DNA of 64,000 bases, taken from NCBI RefSeq assembly GCF_003992625.1, contig NZ_RZMW01000048.1:248001-312000 (forward strand). The letters run 5' to 3'. Position 1 is the stretch's first letter, and each line of letters opens with the position of its first letter. Made by a program: the position numbers and the translations under genes. Shown here one piece after another: positions 25,391 to 35,219 of this stretch. The DNA is from Pelagibacterium lentulum. GTDB taxonomy: Bacteria; Pseudomonadota; Alphaproteobacteria; Rhizobiales; Devosiaceae. A model generated the notes under the pieces. It did no database searches, was not told where the DNA came from, and saw nothing but the letters and a program-made list of their open reading frames with translations.

Positions 25391-26032
25391 ATGGATTTCG
25401 CGCGCCGTGGCGTCATGCTGGTCATTGCATCGCCGTCAGGGGCGGGAAAGTCGTCCATCTCGCGCGCGCTTTTTGCGCAGGACCCCAATATCAAGCTCTC
25501 GGTTTCGGTGACAACGCGCGCCAAGCGGACCGATGAAATCCACGGGACGCATTATTTCTTCATTGATGTACCCGAATTTGAGAAAATGCGGGACAATGAT
25601 GAACTGCTCGAATGGGCGGAAGTGCACGGAAACTATTATGGCACGCCGCGCGCCAAGGTTGAGCAGGAGCTTGCGGCCGGCAACGATATTCTGTTCGACA
25701 TCGATTATCAGGGCACCCTGCAGCTTTATGAAAGATGCCGCAAGGATATGGTGACGGTTTTCATTCTGCCACCCTCGATCGACGAATTGCGCGCACGGCT
25801 TGAGCGACGGGCACAGGACAGCGTTGGCACCATCGAGAAACGCTTGCGCAACGCGCGGACAGAGATGCAGCACTATGGCGAATACGATTTCGTCATCGTC
25901 AATGAAGATCTGGAACAATCTGTCCAGCAGGTCCGCTCGATTCTTGCGAGCGCGAGGCTGGAGCGCGAACGGCAGGTCAAGCTGCCCGAATTTGTCACCG
26001 AACTGCAAGCGCAGATCGACGCGCTCAATTAA
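25391..26032 (+). CDS. gmk: Guanylate kinase
   Basis: A 213-residue enzyme phosphorylating GMP to GDP. It has the P-loop SPSGAGKSS (14-22), the GMP-binding SVTTRAKRTDEIHGTHYFF and EWAEVHGNYYGTP, and the lid RLERRAQDSVGTIEKRLRNA (one typical Arg-rich lid helix). It is 5 bases after yicC and 12 bases from the convergent rsmA stop; no terminator is visible in that gap. Confidence 0.96.
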   Translation: MDFARRGVMLVIASPSGAGKSSISRALFAQDPNIKLSVSVTTRAKRTDEIHGTHYFFIDVPEFEKMRDNDELLEWAEVHGNYYGTPRAKVEQELAAGNDILFDIDYQGTLQLYERCRKDMVTVFILPPSIDELRARLERRAQDSVGTIEKRLRNARTEMQHYGEYDFVIVNEDLEQSVQQVRSILASARLERERQVKLPEFVTELQAQIDALN

Positions 26033-26044
26033 AGCGCGTCCAAC

Positions 26045-26884
26045 TCAAGCGCGCAGCCGCGCCACTTCCCGCGCCAGCGCAATATAGGTTGCAACGGGCA
26101 GCGTTTCAGCCCGCTCCTGGCCATCAAGCCCTACAGCAGCGAAAAGCGGCTCTAACGGCACCCCAATACCCTTGAGGCTCTGGCGGATCATCTTGCGCCG
26201 CTGCCCGAAGGCGTGACGCGTAACTTCCTCCAGCGCGCGCACCGGAACATCGGCCTCAACGTGCTTGGGCAGCAAATGCACCACCGATGATGTCACCTTG
26301 GGTGGCGGCGTGAAGGCATTGCGATCGAGGTGAAAGGCAATGCGCGCGGTCGTACGCCAGCCACAAAGTACGCCCAGCCGTCCATAGGCCTTGTCTTTGG
26401 GCGTCGCGACGATCCGCTCGGCCACTTCCTTTTGAAACATCAGCGTCAGCGACGAGAACCATGAGGGCCATGGCTCATGGGAGAGCCATCCGGTAAGCAG
26501 AGGCGTTGCAATATTGTAGGGCAGGTTGGCAACGATCTTGGTATCGCCCTCGGCCAATCGCCGGTAATCGACCTCCAGTGCATCCGCTGAAATCACCTCC
26601 AGCTTGCCCGGATAGGCAGCGGCAATTTGCGCAAGCGCGGGTAGGGTGCGTTCGTCCCGCTCAATGGCAATGACTTTTTTGGCGCCAGCAGCCAAAAGCG
26701 CGCGCGTCAGGCCACCGGGCCCTGGCCCGACTTCTATCACTGTCGCCTCGCCAAGATCGCCGGGAATGCGCGCAATACGGCTAGTGAGATTGAGATCGAG
26801 CAGGAAATTCTGCCCCAATTCCTTTTTTGCCCGTAGGCCGTGCTCGGAAATCACTTCGCGCAGGGGAGGGAGGCTATCGATCAT
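26045..26884 (-). CDS. rsmA: 16S rRNA dimethyladenosine transferase
   Basis: A 279-residue methyltransferase (KsgA) that dimethylates A1518 and A1519 of 16S rRNA late in 30S assembly. It has [11 protein letters not shown], the SAM site [16 protein letters not shown], and the catalytic [11 protein letters not shown]. The C-terminal helical domain has [16 protein letters not shown]. Its ATG overlaps the pdxA stop (ATGA at 26881-26884), a conserved coupling in proteobacteria. Confidence 0.97.
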   Translation of the reverse strand: MIDSLPPLREVISEHGLRAKKELGQNFLLDLNLTSRIARIPGDLGEATVIEVGPGPGGLTRALLAAGAKKVIAIERDERTLPALAQIAAAYPGKLEVISADALEVDYRRLAEGDTKIVANLPYNIATPLLTGWLSHEPWPSWFSSLTLMFQKEVAERIVATPKDKAYGRLGVLCGWRTTARIAFHLDRNAFTPPPKVTSSVVHLLPKHVEADVPVRALEEVTRHAFGQRRKMIRQSLKGIGVPLEPLFAAVGLDGQERAETLPVATYIALAREVARLRA

Positions 26885-27882
26885 GCGATTGTGTCCGCAA
26901 GCCGGATCGCTGCCAGAAGCGAAGCAGGTGACGCCTTGCCGGTGCCCGCCAACCCGTAAGCCGTCCCGTGGTCGGGTGAGGTGCGGATAATCGGTAGGCC
27001 GAGCGTGACATTGACCCCGGCATCGAATGCGATCGTTTTAATCGGGATCAGCGCCTGATCATGATACATGGCAACTATGACGTCATATTGTGCCCAATGG
27101 GGCGGATGAAAAACCGTATCTGCCGGAAGCGGACCTGCAATGTCCAGTCCTTCGGCGCGCAGTGCTTCAAGCGCAGGGATGATTATTTCGATTTCTTCGC
27201 GGCCTATCGTGCCGTCCTCGCCGGCATGGGGGTTGAGCCCGGTAACGGCGATCTTTGGGTGTGCAATGCCAAAGCGTGATTTTAGGTCGGCATCGATAAC
27301 GCGCACACTATCGGCAATAGATCGCTTGCTGATGGCCGCTGGTACGTCGGCCAGCGGAATATGGATGGTCAGCGGTACGGCGCGATAATGCTCGTGCGCC
27401 AGCATCATGACGGGCAGGGGCGCTACACCATCCCGCGCGCACAGTGCCGCCAGAAATTCGGTATGGCCGGGATGGGTAAAACCGGCGCTATAGAGGGCAG
27501 CCTTGTTGATCGGAGCTGTCACCAGTCCACGAGTCTTGCCGCTCAGGCAATGTTCGACAGCGCGCTCAATTGCGCCGATGACCACCGGCGCCGCCGCAGG
27601 ATTGGCTTGTCCCGGCGTATCGTCGACGGTTCCGGCAATGTCGATAACGGGCAGTGCCCGGCCGAATGTGTCCGTTATCTCTTCCGGCGCCACCGTTTCA
27701 ATCGCCAACGACAGCCCCAGACGTGCGGCACGCGCGGCCAGGAAGCCCCTATGTCCATAGACAGCAAAGACCGGCAGGTTATTGGCCTGCCGGTTTGCAT
27801 AAAGGTTCAGGATGAGGTCCGGGCCGATCCCTGCCGGCTCGCCCATGGTCAGGGCGAGGGGCAGGGCGCTGTAATCTGCCAT
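26881..27882 (-). CDS. pdxA: 4-hydroxythreonine-4-phosphate dehydrogenase
   Basis: A 333-residue enzyme of pyridoxal phosphate synthesis, oxidising 4-phosphohydroxy-L-threonine with NAD. Visible are [13 protein letters not shown] at the start, the metal-binding His in [11 protein letters not shown] and HDQALIPIK, and [15 protein letters not shown] (typical PdxA end). It starts 3 bases after the surA-like gene and overlaps rsmA. Confidence 0.96.
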   Translation of the reverse strand: MADYSALPLALTMGEPAGIGPDLILNLYANRQANNLPVFAVYGHRGFLAARAARLGLSLAIETVAPEEITDTFGRALPVIDIAGTVDDTPGQANPAAAPVVIGAIERAVEHCLSGKTRGLVTAPINKAALYSAGFTHPGHTEFLAALCARDGVAPLPVMMLAHEHYRAVPLTIHIPLADVPAAISKRSIADSVRVIDADLKSRFGIAHPKIAVTGLNPHAGEDGTIGREEIEIIIPALEALRAEGLDIAGPLPADTVFHPPHWAQYDVIVAMYHDQALIPIKTIAFDAGVNVTLGLPIIRTSPDHGTAYGLAGTGKASPASLLAAIRLADTIA

Positions 27883-27885
27883 GGA

Positions 27886-28806
27886 CTAGCGGCGGATGAT
27901 GGCGGCGCTCGACTTCAGGCGCTCGAGATAGTTCCGGGCTTCGGTCTGCAGTGCTTCGGTGCCGGCTTCCTGACGCAGATCCTGCTTAATGAAAGTCAGG
28001 TCACGCGCTTCGGCCTTTTCGCAAACGGCGTACATGGAAACGCCGTTTTCGACGACGCGCGGGCGGGTAAGTTGGCCAACGGTCAGCGAAGCAAGTTCGG
28101 TCGCCATGGCATCGGACAATTGCGTTGCGTGGCGGCGGCCAATGTCGCGGACGGCAGCGTCGTTGTAGTTTAGAACCAGATCGACAGCCGTATCGCAACC
28201 AGCAAAACTTGCGCGATATTGGTTTGCCTCAGCAGTCCTGCGAGACGCGCTCTGACCGGACCCTTGTGGAATGACGAACAGAACTTCCTTGAGGATGTAA
28301 TCGAAGCTCGTCGTTTCCTGTACCTGTTGTGCGGCCTGCAGGTCCAGGTCCAGTTCCGAGATCTGTACGCGCGGCGAAATAGCTTGCTGAACGATGTTCT
28401 GCCAGGCAATCGCGGCCCGCAGCCGATTGCGAAGCGTTTCCGGATTAACGCCGTTCTGGGTCAGAATGGTGTTGAGGTTGGAAACGCTCACGCGCATGTT
28501 GGATGCGATCGAGGATACCGCATTATCCACCTGCGAACTTGAAACGCTGATGCCAAGGCGTTCGGCTTCGGCGAGCTTTATCGTATCTTCGATGAGTTCG
28601 TCGGTTGCCATCTGTGTGCGGGCAGCATTATTGGCGCCACGGCCTTCCAATTGCAGCAATGCAGCGCGGGCGCTGATTTGCTGATCGGTGATGGCGATGC
28701 CGTTAACGGAAACGCGCACGGTCTGCGCCTGCACCTGCGCGGCCACGAGCATCAGGCTCAGGCCGAGCCAGATCGCAAGGCTCTTAATGGCAATACCACG
28801 TGTCAT
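27886..28806 (-). CDS. SurA-like periplasmic chaperone (SurA N-terminal domain)
   Basis: A 306-residue exported protein. The signal peptide (SLAIWLGLSLMLVAAQVQAQ) is cleaved near residue 28. The mature part begins VRVSVNGIAITDQQISARAAL, the usual SurA/PpiC N-terminal strand and helix, and continues with a helical chaperone region. The second half (about 170-270) is parvulin-sized but lacks an obvious parvulin active-site pattern, so prolyl isomerase activity is doubtful. It sits between lptD and pdxA, as surA does in many proteobacteria, supporting a role in outer-membrane protein biogenesis, for instance LptD. Confidence 0.82.
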   Translation of the reverse strand: MTRGIAIKSLAIWLGLSLMLVAAQVQAQTVRVSVNGIAITDQQISARAALLQLEGRGANNAARTQMATDELIEDTIKLAEAERLGISVSSSQVDNAVSSIASNMRVSVSNLNTILTQNGVNPETLRNRLRAAIAWQNIVQQAISPRVQISELDLDLQAAQQVQETTSFDYILKEVLFVIPQGSGQSASRRTAEANQYRASFAGCDTAVDLVLNYNDAAVRDIGRRHATQLSDAMATELASLTVGQLTRPRVVENGVSMYAVCEKAEARDLTFIKQDLRQEAGTEALQTEARNYLERLKSSAAIIRR

Positions 28807-28874
28807 GATTGTGTGCTCCCTGACGCAAGCGATTGTCTTGCATCCGTCTTATACAAAATTGCGGCCAAATTCAG

Positions 28875-31178
28875 CTAGTCATTATTCCAGCTATAGCCGA
28901 AGTCGACGATATTGCGCTCTCCCGCTGTACTGAGCCGGAGACTCAATTCAACCCGGAAGTCATCGCCCCAGTTCTCAACGGGACCGTTAAAGCGTGTACC
29001 GAGGCCAAAGGCAAGAAATCTGTCATCATATTCTATTGCTGCGGTTGTTCTGAGCAACTCTGCATTGGTCAGGTCCCAGCGCGCACCGGTCCGGACGCGC
29101 CAGTAATCCATAAGCGGAACGGTGAATTCCGCCCCGATGTCGTGGCGTTCCTCTGTTACGCCCAAATCGGGATTTGCGTCTGCCCAGGCATAGCTGCCAG
29201 TCACGGCATAACCGTCTCGAGAGGCGGTCAGTCGGGCGTTTGTCGTGGGAATGTCGCCGGTTTCAGGGTCAAATTGCGCCCGTATGCCCCCGCTCAGGAA
29301 GGGATTGATTGCACCTTCGAGGCTCGCAACGATATAGGAAGCGTCATCGTCCAGCCCACCGCCAAGGCCAGCGGCCGTCCCGTCTTCAACGCCAAAGGCA
29401 TTGGTGCCCGCAAGATGGAAGGATTGCCCGATGCTCGCACTCAGCCAGGCCCCGTTGTCGAAGCTGGTTTGCAGGGCGAAACCGACATTGGTCCGCAACC
29501 CGGTTTCCTGCCTGTCGGCGCCTGAAAACCGGTTGAAATCAAAAAGGCTGGAGGTATCGAAGGTTGAGCTGTGGGAATCATTGTTGACGATGCCTACGAT
29601 GCTTTCGTTCGATCCGCGATAAACCACCTGTGCAATCGGTTCGATAATATGTGTGGCTCCGCTTGTACGGGCCCTCAACGGATAACGGACGTCAAGCGCT
29701 GCAATGGGCGTTGCGCTGAAGAGGGTCTGATCTTCTGGCGCGCCGGGCAGGGTGCTCTCCCCAGCATATGTTGCAAGGTCGCCCCGCAGTCCGAGATAGG
29801 GCGAAATTGCTGCACCCCCGGTGATGTATTGGTTTGTCCAGCCTGCTTGCGCCATCGCATGGACCGATCGCCCGGCATACCCACCTACAAAGCCATGATA
29901 TTGATGGTCTTGCAGTCGCGTGAGGCCAAGCAATCTGCCCGAAAGCGTGACCCGGCCCATGTCGTCATCGAGATCGATATTGTGCTCGCCAACGGCATTG
30001 GGATGGGTCAGCCCATCCTGTTCGAGGCGCCCGTGATAATCATCCCAGGTGCTCCATTCGTTGTCATCGGTAAGACGCACATGCTGCTGCACCCGGATGT
30101 CGGCATAGCTTTCCGGTGTCAGATATTGTGCATAGATTTCGTTGCGCAGGTTGTCGCGCGATTCGTGATTGTAGTCGCGCAGATAGCCCGGATCGGTAAA
30201 TGTATGGGCCGACCACCCGACAAGCCATTCGGACGTTGGGCGGAAACTGCCATTGGTCTGCAAAGCCCCACGGAATTCACGATCCCCAAGCCCCCCGAAA
30301 GCGCCCGGATCGAGCTGATAAATACCGGACGTTCTGACCCGATAACTGACCGGCCCGGCACGATGCCGCCAGTCCAGTCCGAGCATGAGCCCCTGGCGCG
30401 AAAATACTGTAGGCGTGAACAGCAGATTCCCGCCGGCTATGCTATGCCGGAAAAACGGGAAGGAGAGCGAATAGCCGTATTCGTCCTTGTAGCTGAATAC
30501 CGGAAACTCGAGGTCCTCGTCGGTCGGCAGTGTCAGCCATGGCAGCCAGGCGACAGAGACTCCAAGGAACTCAAGCACCGGCTGCTCGAAATTAATGGTT
30601 TGCTCGCCGCCATCGGTAATGATTGTAGTCGCGCGCACTTTCCAGCCGATTGGCCCGCCATGCGTGCCGATACATTCGCCACAGGGGGCATAAATCCCCT
30701 CGCGATAGATGCGCTGCAAGCCCTCATCGAAATTGGCATCGGCTGCGGTAAAGCGCGCGCCGTCGGGAAATTCGACCGTCAGCGCCTGCAAGAACCCGTC
30801 CCGGAACGAATCTTCGAGTTCGATCCGGTCGGCGACATACCGCACGCCATCCGGGTCCGTGAAAGCAACGTTGCCGATAAGTTCCACCCGGCCTGAGCGC
30901 TGATAATAGATGGCTCTATCTGCCGTCGCGCTGTAGCCCTCAAACGCGATGCCGACATTGCCGGTGGCAACGACGGTATCGTTGGCCTGGTTGAAGATCA
31001 TCGCATCGGCGGCGACGGCCATGTCGCGGCCAGCGGCGGGGGGAATGCGATCGAAAAAGTCAGGTGGAAGAATCGATTGGGCGGATACCGGAGTCGCGAA
31101 AAGCCCAAGCGCGACCAGCACGCTTGCCAATGCCCCCTTATAACCAGCCATCCTAGGCCGCAGGCAGGGTTTGCCCAT
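28875..31178 (-). CDS. lptD: LPS-assembly protein LptD
   Basis: A 767-residue outer-membrane beta-barrel that inserts LPS into the outer leaflet. A signal peptide (LASVLVALGLFATPVSAQS) is followed by an OstA/LptA-like domain (VAADAMIFNQANDTVVATGNV region) and a long barrel rich in aromatic strands, ending in DFGYSWNND, with a near-terminal Trp. A CGEC pair near residue 170 could form a disulfide. I start at the ATG at 31178, which overlaps the lptG stop as TGATG; an ATG at 31151 also leaves a good signal peptide. Large open frames opposite it are shadows. Confidence 0.92.
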   Translation of the reverse strand: MGKPCLRPRMAGYKGALASVLVALGLFATPVSAQSILPPDFFDRIPPAAGRDMAVAADAMIFNQANDTVVATGNVGIAFEGYSATADRAIYYQRSGRVELIGNVAFTDPDGVRYVADRIELEDSFRDGFLQALTVEFPDGARFTAADANFDEGLQRIYREGIYAPCGECIGTHGGPIGWKVRATTIITDGGEQTINFEQPVLEFLGVSVAWLPWLTLPTDEDLEFPVFSYKDEYGYSLSFPFFRHSIAGGNLLFTPTVFSRQGLMLGLDWRHRAGPVSYRVRTSGIYQLDPGAFGGLGDREFRGALQTNGSFRPTSEWLVGWSAHTFTDPGYLRDYNHESRDNLRNEIYAQYLTPESYADIRVQQHVRLTDDNEWSTWDDYHGRLEQDGLTHPNAVGEHNIDLDDDMGRVTLSGRLLGLTRLQDHQYHGFVGGYAGRSVHAMAQAGWTNQYITGGAAISPYLGLRGDLATYAGESTLPGAPEDQTLFSATPIAALDVRYPLRARTSGATHIIEPIAQVVYRGSNESIVGIVNNDSHSSTFDTSSLFDFNRFSGADRQETGLRTNVGFALQTSFDNGAWLSASIGQSFHLAGTNAFGVEDGTAAGLGGGLDDDASYIVASLEGAINPFLSGGIRAQFDPETGDIPTTNARLTASRDGYAVTGSYAWADANPDLGVTEERHDIGAEFTVPLMDYWRVRTGARWDLTNAELLRTTAAIEYDDRFLAFGLGTRFNGPVENWGDDFRVELSLRLSTAGERNIVDFGYSWNND

Positions 31179-32257
31179 CAAACGCGCCCATCTTCCTTAC
31201 GCAAGATTACAGATAAGCCTATGATAATAGCGGTAAGGGCAGGGGCCCATGCCGCTATTATCGGACTTAATACGCCAGCGGAACCAGCCCTGTCCGCCAT
31301 CTCCGTAATCATAAAAACCAACAGTCCCAGGCCAATGCCCGCAATTATCGTCCAGCCATAATGCCCCGCTCTTCGATAACCCGAGGTAAAGGCAAAGGCA
31401 ATCAGCAGAGAACCGCTTAAAAGGGCAGGAAGGGCATTGAGTTTTTGAAAACGCGTTTCTGCCGCAGCTTTGGCAAATGGATCGGTCACGCCATGCTGCA
31501 ATAGTTCACGCAGATCGAACCAACTCATATCCTCGGCGGTGCCAACTTGAAGTCCCAACTCGGACAATGTTGCATCTGTGGCAATCAGATAGCTGTCGAA
31601 TGGGCGGGCGGGTTGGTCGACATCGAGGATAGTGCCGCTTCGCAATAGCCACGCTTCGTCCTGCAGCGTCGCCGATTCTGCATGGATGCGTGCGCCGCGC
31701 GCCCCCGAGTCGAGCAAGCGGAATATGGAAACTTCGCGCAACTCAGCACCACCGCCCAGCGCCGTTCGCGCGTAAATGACATAGCGCCCGTCATCCCCGC
31801 TCTGATTATACCAGACAGCGCGGTCGCCCAGCGAATAGGCGCGCCCCCATCCGATTTCGGCGGCATCGAGTTGCTGGTAAATGCGGATTGCTACACTGTC
31901 GGCAATGGTGACAACCACAACGCCGGACAGAATCACCATCGCCAACGGCCATTTGAGCGTCGACCATATCGAGCGGCCCGTTGCGCTGATGATGACCATC
32001 TCGCGATGCGAATGAAGGTCGATCAGGCCCACGATGGCGCCGATAGTCGTTGTCACAGGCAATGCAAGAAGGCTCCAGCGCACCGCGCTGAGAACCGCAA
32101 GCCAGGTCGCGACCCAAGGGCCAGCCACATCGGCGGTCAGCCCGAAACGCCAGGTATCGAGGAATTCGACAAGCAGCAGGATGCCAAACAATATGCCGAC
32201 AACCAGCCCGATCCTGCTTGCCAGACGAACACAGAGAAGGCGGCCGATTTTGCTCAT
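31178..32257 (-). CDS. lptG: LPS export ABC transporter permease LptG
   Basis: A 359-residue inner-membrane permease of the LptB2FG complex that extracts LPS for transport. Three N-terminal helices (from MSKIGRLLCVRLASRIGLVV), a periplasmic beta-jellyroll (about 125-265, e.g. AVWYNQSGDDGRYVIYARTA) and three C-terminal helices are visible. The ATG at 32257 overlaps the lptF stop (ATGA) and its own stop overlaps lptD, so lptF-lptG-lptD are translationally coupled. The longer frame upstream is shadow. Confidence 0.92.
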   Translation of the reverse strand: MSKIGRLLCVRLASRIGLVVGILFGILLLVEFLDTWRFGLTADVAGPWVATWLAVLSAVRWSLLALPVTTTIGAIVGLIDLHSHREMVIISATGRSIWSTLKWPLAMVILSGVVVVTIADSVAIRIYQQLDAAEIGWGRAYSLGDRAVWYNQSGDDGRYVIYARTALGGGAELREVSIFRLLDSGARGARIHAESATLQDEAWLLRSGTILDVDQPARPFDSYLIATDATLSELGLQVGTAEDMSWFDLRELLQHGVTDPFAKAAAETRFQKLNALPALLSGSLLIAFAFTSGYRRAGHYGWTIIAGIGLGLLVFMITEMADRAGSAGVLSPIIAAWAPALTAIIIGLSVILRKEDGRV

Positions 32258-33345
32258 GCCGTCTGCCTCCCAATAGAAGGGAACAAGCTCGCCCTCGCGG
32301 CTTTGCGCCACAACAGCAGCAGCGAAAACAGCAGCAATACGCTTGGCGGAACGTAATGAAAGGCCCCCCCGCCAGCAAAGGCACTGATGGCCTGCTCCCC
32401 GAAAGCAACCATTAGGATACCCAATTCGATAGGGAATTTTCGGCTCCGCCGCCGGCCGTCGGGAAAGCCGCATACGGCTGCGGCAAAGACGCAGAGCGCG
32501 ACGGCGCGGAGCATATCGGCAAAACGGCCATGCAAGACATTGACTGCACTGTCAGGGCGCGAAATCGCGTCATTGAGCAGATCGCCTATCAGAGTAATGC
32601 TGTCGATCTGCTCAAGCCCGGTGTCCGGGCCCGCCGCTTCGATAAGGCTCGAAAGCGAAATATGATACTGGGTAAAGCGGATCTGGGACAAAGACTGGCG
32701 CGCCGAGCCTTCATACTGGATCGCACCGTTATAAAGGATGAGCTGAAATCCCGCTTCGTCCTCGAACACGCGCGCTGTCTCAGCGAAGTAGGTCCGTCTT
32801 GTATCGGCATTGGTTGTATCATCGAAGAAGAACTCGACAAGCGTACCGTCCGGTCGCCGGTCGGCAATTGAGAAGATAAGACCGTTCTCAACCTCTGAAA
32901 ACCGGCCGGGAATCAGCGCTTGGCCGACGAGGTCCGCGGCAATTTCTGCGGACCATTCCGCAGACGTTTGACGTGTTTTCGGCTCGATCCAATGCGCAAC
33001 CAATCCAACAGAGGCCATGGCAACCACTGTGAAAACCGCCACGGCATGCCATTGCGCTCCAGTACGCTGGGCGGCGTGAATGGTGTGCAATTCGCGCGAC
33101 GCCTGCATGGCGCGAAACGCACGCGCCAACCCAATGGCGAAACACACATAGAGAATCGAACGGGCAAAGGTTGGCGTGGTCAGCGCACTTTGCCCCATGA
33201 GCGTGAAAAAATTCTGCCCCTTTGCGGATACGATGTCGAAAAGCCGCAGAAGCTGCATGAGCCAGATCAGCAGCGCGCCAGCTGCAAAAATCGTCAGGGC
33301 CTGCGCGAAAAACTGCTTCTGAAGATATCGCGACAGTCGAGGCAT
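32254..33345 (-). CDS. lptF: LPS export ABC transporter permease LptF
   Basis: A 363-residue partner of LptG with the same layout: a first helix block (RYLQKQFFAQALTIFAAGAL, then LWLMQLLRLFD-like), a periplasmic jellyroll, and three C-terminal helices (ALCVFAAAVCGFPDGRRRSR). I start at the ATG at 33345 (MPRLSRYL, AGG upstream), which aligns with the usual family N-terminus. The frame extends to 33447 with a possible ATG at 33387, so the start is uncertain. First gene of the lptF-lptG-lptD-surA-like-pdxA-rsmA series. Confidence 0.88.
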   Translation of the reverse strand: MPRLSRYLQKQFFAQALTIFAAGALLIWLMQLLRLFDIVSAKGQNFFTLMGQSALTTPTFARSILYVCFAIGLARAFRAMQASRELHTIHAAQRTGAQWHAVAVFTVVAMASVGLVAHWIEPKTRQTSAEWSAEIAADLVGQALIPGRFSEVENGLIFSIADRRPDGTLVEFFFDDTTNADTRRTYFAETARVFEDEAGFQLILYNGAIQYEGSARQSLSQIRFTQYHISLSSLIEAAGPDTGLEQIDSITLIGDLLNDAISRPDSAVNVLHGRFADMLRAVALCVFAAAVCGFPDGRRRSRKFPIELGILMVAFGEQAISAFAGGGAFHYVPPSVLLLFSLLLLWRKAARASLFPSIGRQTA

Positions 33346-33482
33346 GCGGAACCTGAGCGGGAAACGGAAAATGCGAAACTCTTTTAGCCCAACGGGCATC
33401 CACACAAAAGCGCGCAAAAGCTTCAAGCCACAAACAATCTTGGACAAAAGGAGGTGGCGCTCCGAATTGCGTTGCTGGGCAA

Positions 33483-33510
33483 TTGACCTTGGCGAGCCAG
33501 TGGTTATCTC
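33483..33510 (+). promoter_or_regulatory. Candidate pepA promoter
   Basis: TTGACC (33483-33488) and TATCTC (33505-33510) are 16 bases apart, about 60 bases before the pepA start, in the divergent lptF-pepA gap. Confidence 0.4.
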
Positions 33511-33569
33511 TTTCCAAGGCCGCGTCCTACACGGACTTTGCGCGGCGTTTATGACGATTGGAGTAATTT

Positions 33570-35066
33570 ATGCCACAGAATCTGACCATCGAGGTTTCCG
33601 ATAGCCTGCCTCAAGAAACCGGCACAATCGTCATCTATGTTGAGCAGGACGGCCTGCCGGACGGCTCTGCTAAAACCATCTGGGAAAAAACAGGTAGAGA
33701 TTTCGCCAGGATTTCGCGCTCCACGGGCTTTACCGGCAAAGCTGGCCATATGATCGATATCGTTGCGCCAGAAGGGCTTGATTGTGATCGGCTTGTCGTT
33801 CTGGGCCGGGGCAAGGAAACCGGGGTCGATCTGACGGTATGGTCTGATCGTGGCGGTTCTCTCATGGCAAAGCTTGAAGGACTTAATGCCGCAAAGATTG
33901 AGGTGGTTCTCGACGAACCCGGTCTTGATGCTGCGCGGATTGCGGAACTGGCTGCGGGATTGCGCTTGCGGCATTACAAGTTCGATAAATATCGGACCAA
34001 CGGCGCTGACAAGAACGGCGACAAGCCCATGGCGGTTTCCATCACGCTGCATGTCCCTGATATCAATGGTATCGAAACAGCGCTTGGTGAGCGCAACGCC
34101 GTTGTTGAAGGCACGATCCTTGCGCGCAATCTGGTCAATGAACCCCCCAATACACTCGGCCCTGTTGAGTTTGCCGGCGTTGCAAGCCGGCTCTCCGATT
34201 TCGGGATTTCGGTTGAAGTTCTCACTCCTGCGGAAATGGCCGAGCATGGAATGGGCGCTTTGCTGGCGGTGGGGCAGGGTTCCGAGCGTCCGGCAAGGCT
34301 TGTCATCATGCAATGGCAGGGTGGCAAAAAGGGCGATGCGCCCCTCGCCTTTGTCGGCAAGGGCGTGATTTTCGACACCGGCGGCATTTCCATCAAGCCG
34401 TCAGCTTCGATGGAAGACATGAAAGGCGATATGGGTGGCGCGGCGGCCGTGACGGGGCTGATGAAGGCGCTTGCAATGCGCAAGGCCAAGGTCAACGCCG
34501 TTGGTGTGATCGGCCTTGTCGAAAACATGCCCGACGGCAAGGCGTACCGCCCCGGCGATATTGTCACTTCGATGTCGGGCAAGACCATCGAAATCATCAA
34601 TACCGATGCCGAAGGGCGTCTCGTGCTTGCCGATGCGCTCTGGTACACGCAGGATCGTTTCAAGCCCAAGGCCATGATCGACCTGGCAACGCTGACCGGG
34701 GCTATCCTTGTTGCGTTGGCCCACGATCACGCGGGCCTGTTTTCAAATACCGATGCTCTGGCCGACCAATTACTTGCGGCAGGGCAGGCCAGCGGCGAAA
34801 AGCTCTGGCGATTGCCCATGGCGTCCGCATACGAAAAACTCATCGAAAGCCGGTTCGCCGATATCAAGAACTCCGGCGGCCGCAATGCGGGGTCGAGTAT
34901 AGCCGCTCATTTTCTCGCGCATTTCGTCAATGATGTTCCCTGGGCGCATCTTGATATCGCAGGCGCGGCTTTTGGTGGTCCGGCCAGCGAAACCAATACG
35001 TCCTGGGCCAGCGGCTTTGGCGTTGCCGTTCTGGATCGTTTTGTTCGCGACAACTATGAGGGATAG
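33570..35066 (+). CDS. pepA: Leucyl aminopeptidase (M17)
   Basis: A 498-residue dinuclear-metal aminopeptidase, probably hexameric, removing N-terminal residues. The catalytic domain carries KGVIFDTGGISIKPSA, MEDMKGDMGGAAAV and the M17 signature NTDAEGRLVLADAL, followed by DLATLTGAI. The N-terminal macro-like domain (about 1-170) is present. Some PepA proteins also bind DNA. GGAG lies 7 bases before the ATG at 33570. holC follows, a conserved pair in proteobacteria. Confidence 0.96.
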   Translation: MPQNLTIEVSDSLPQETGTIVIYVEQDGLPDGSAKTIWEKTGRDFARISRSTGFTGKAGHMIDIVAPEGLDCDRLVVLGRGKETGVDLTVWSDRGGSLMAKLEGLNAAKIEVVLDEPGLDAARIAELAAGLRLRHYKFDKYRTNGADKNGDKPMAVSITLHVPDINGIETALGERNAVVEGTILARNLVNEPPNTLGPVEFAGVASRLSDFGISVEVLTPAEMAEHGMGALLAVGQGSERPARLVIMQWQGGKKGDAPLAFVGKGVIFDTGGISIKPSASMEDMKGDMGGAAAVTGLMKALAMRKAKVNAVGVIGLVENMPDGKAYRPGDIVTSMSGKTIEIINTDAEGRLVLADALWYTQDRFKPKAMIDLATLTGAILVALAHDHAGLFSNTDALADQLLAAGQASGEKLWRLPMASAYEKLIESRFADIKNSGGRNAGSSIAAHFLAHFVNDVPWAHLDIAGAAFGGPASETNTSWASGFGVAVLDRFVRDNYEG

Positions 35067-35200
35067 CGTCGCGCAACAGGCGGTATGGGCGTTGAGGCAT
35101 TTTGGACGAACCATTTGCGAGGACCTCGGCGAATGTTTTCGCTGCCCCGCCGGAGGATCAGCCTGTTGTGCAGAGATTAGCGTTGCGCAACAGGCAATAC
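35064..35200. repeat. Direct repeats and hairpin between pepA and holC
   Basis: TAGCGTCGCGCAACAGGC (35064-35081) recurs at 35178-35195 as TAGCGTTGCGCAACAGGC (one mismatch), and similarity fades over the next few bases. The inverted GCCTGTTGTGC (35161-35171) pairs with GCGCAACAGGC (35185-35195) with one G-U, making an 11-bp stem 24 bases before holC. The first copy starts at the pepA stop codon, as if a small segment had been duplicated. Confidence 0.6.
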
Positions 35201-35219
35201 GATCCGTGAGGCAAACGAA

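Noticed and set aside
29571-30896. A 441-codon open frame opposite lptD
   Set aside because: Shadow of the LptD barrel sequence; no motif or ribosome site.
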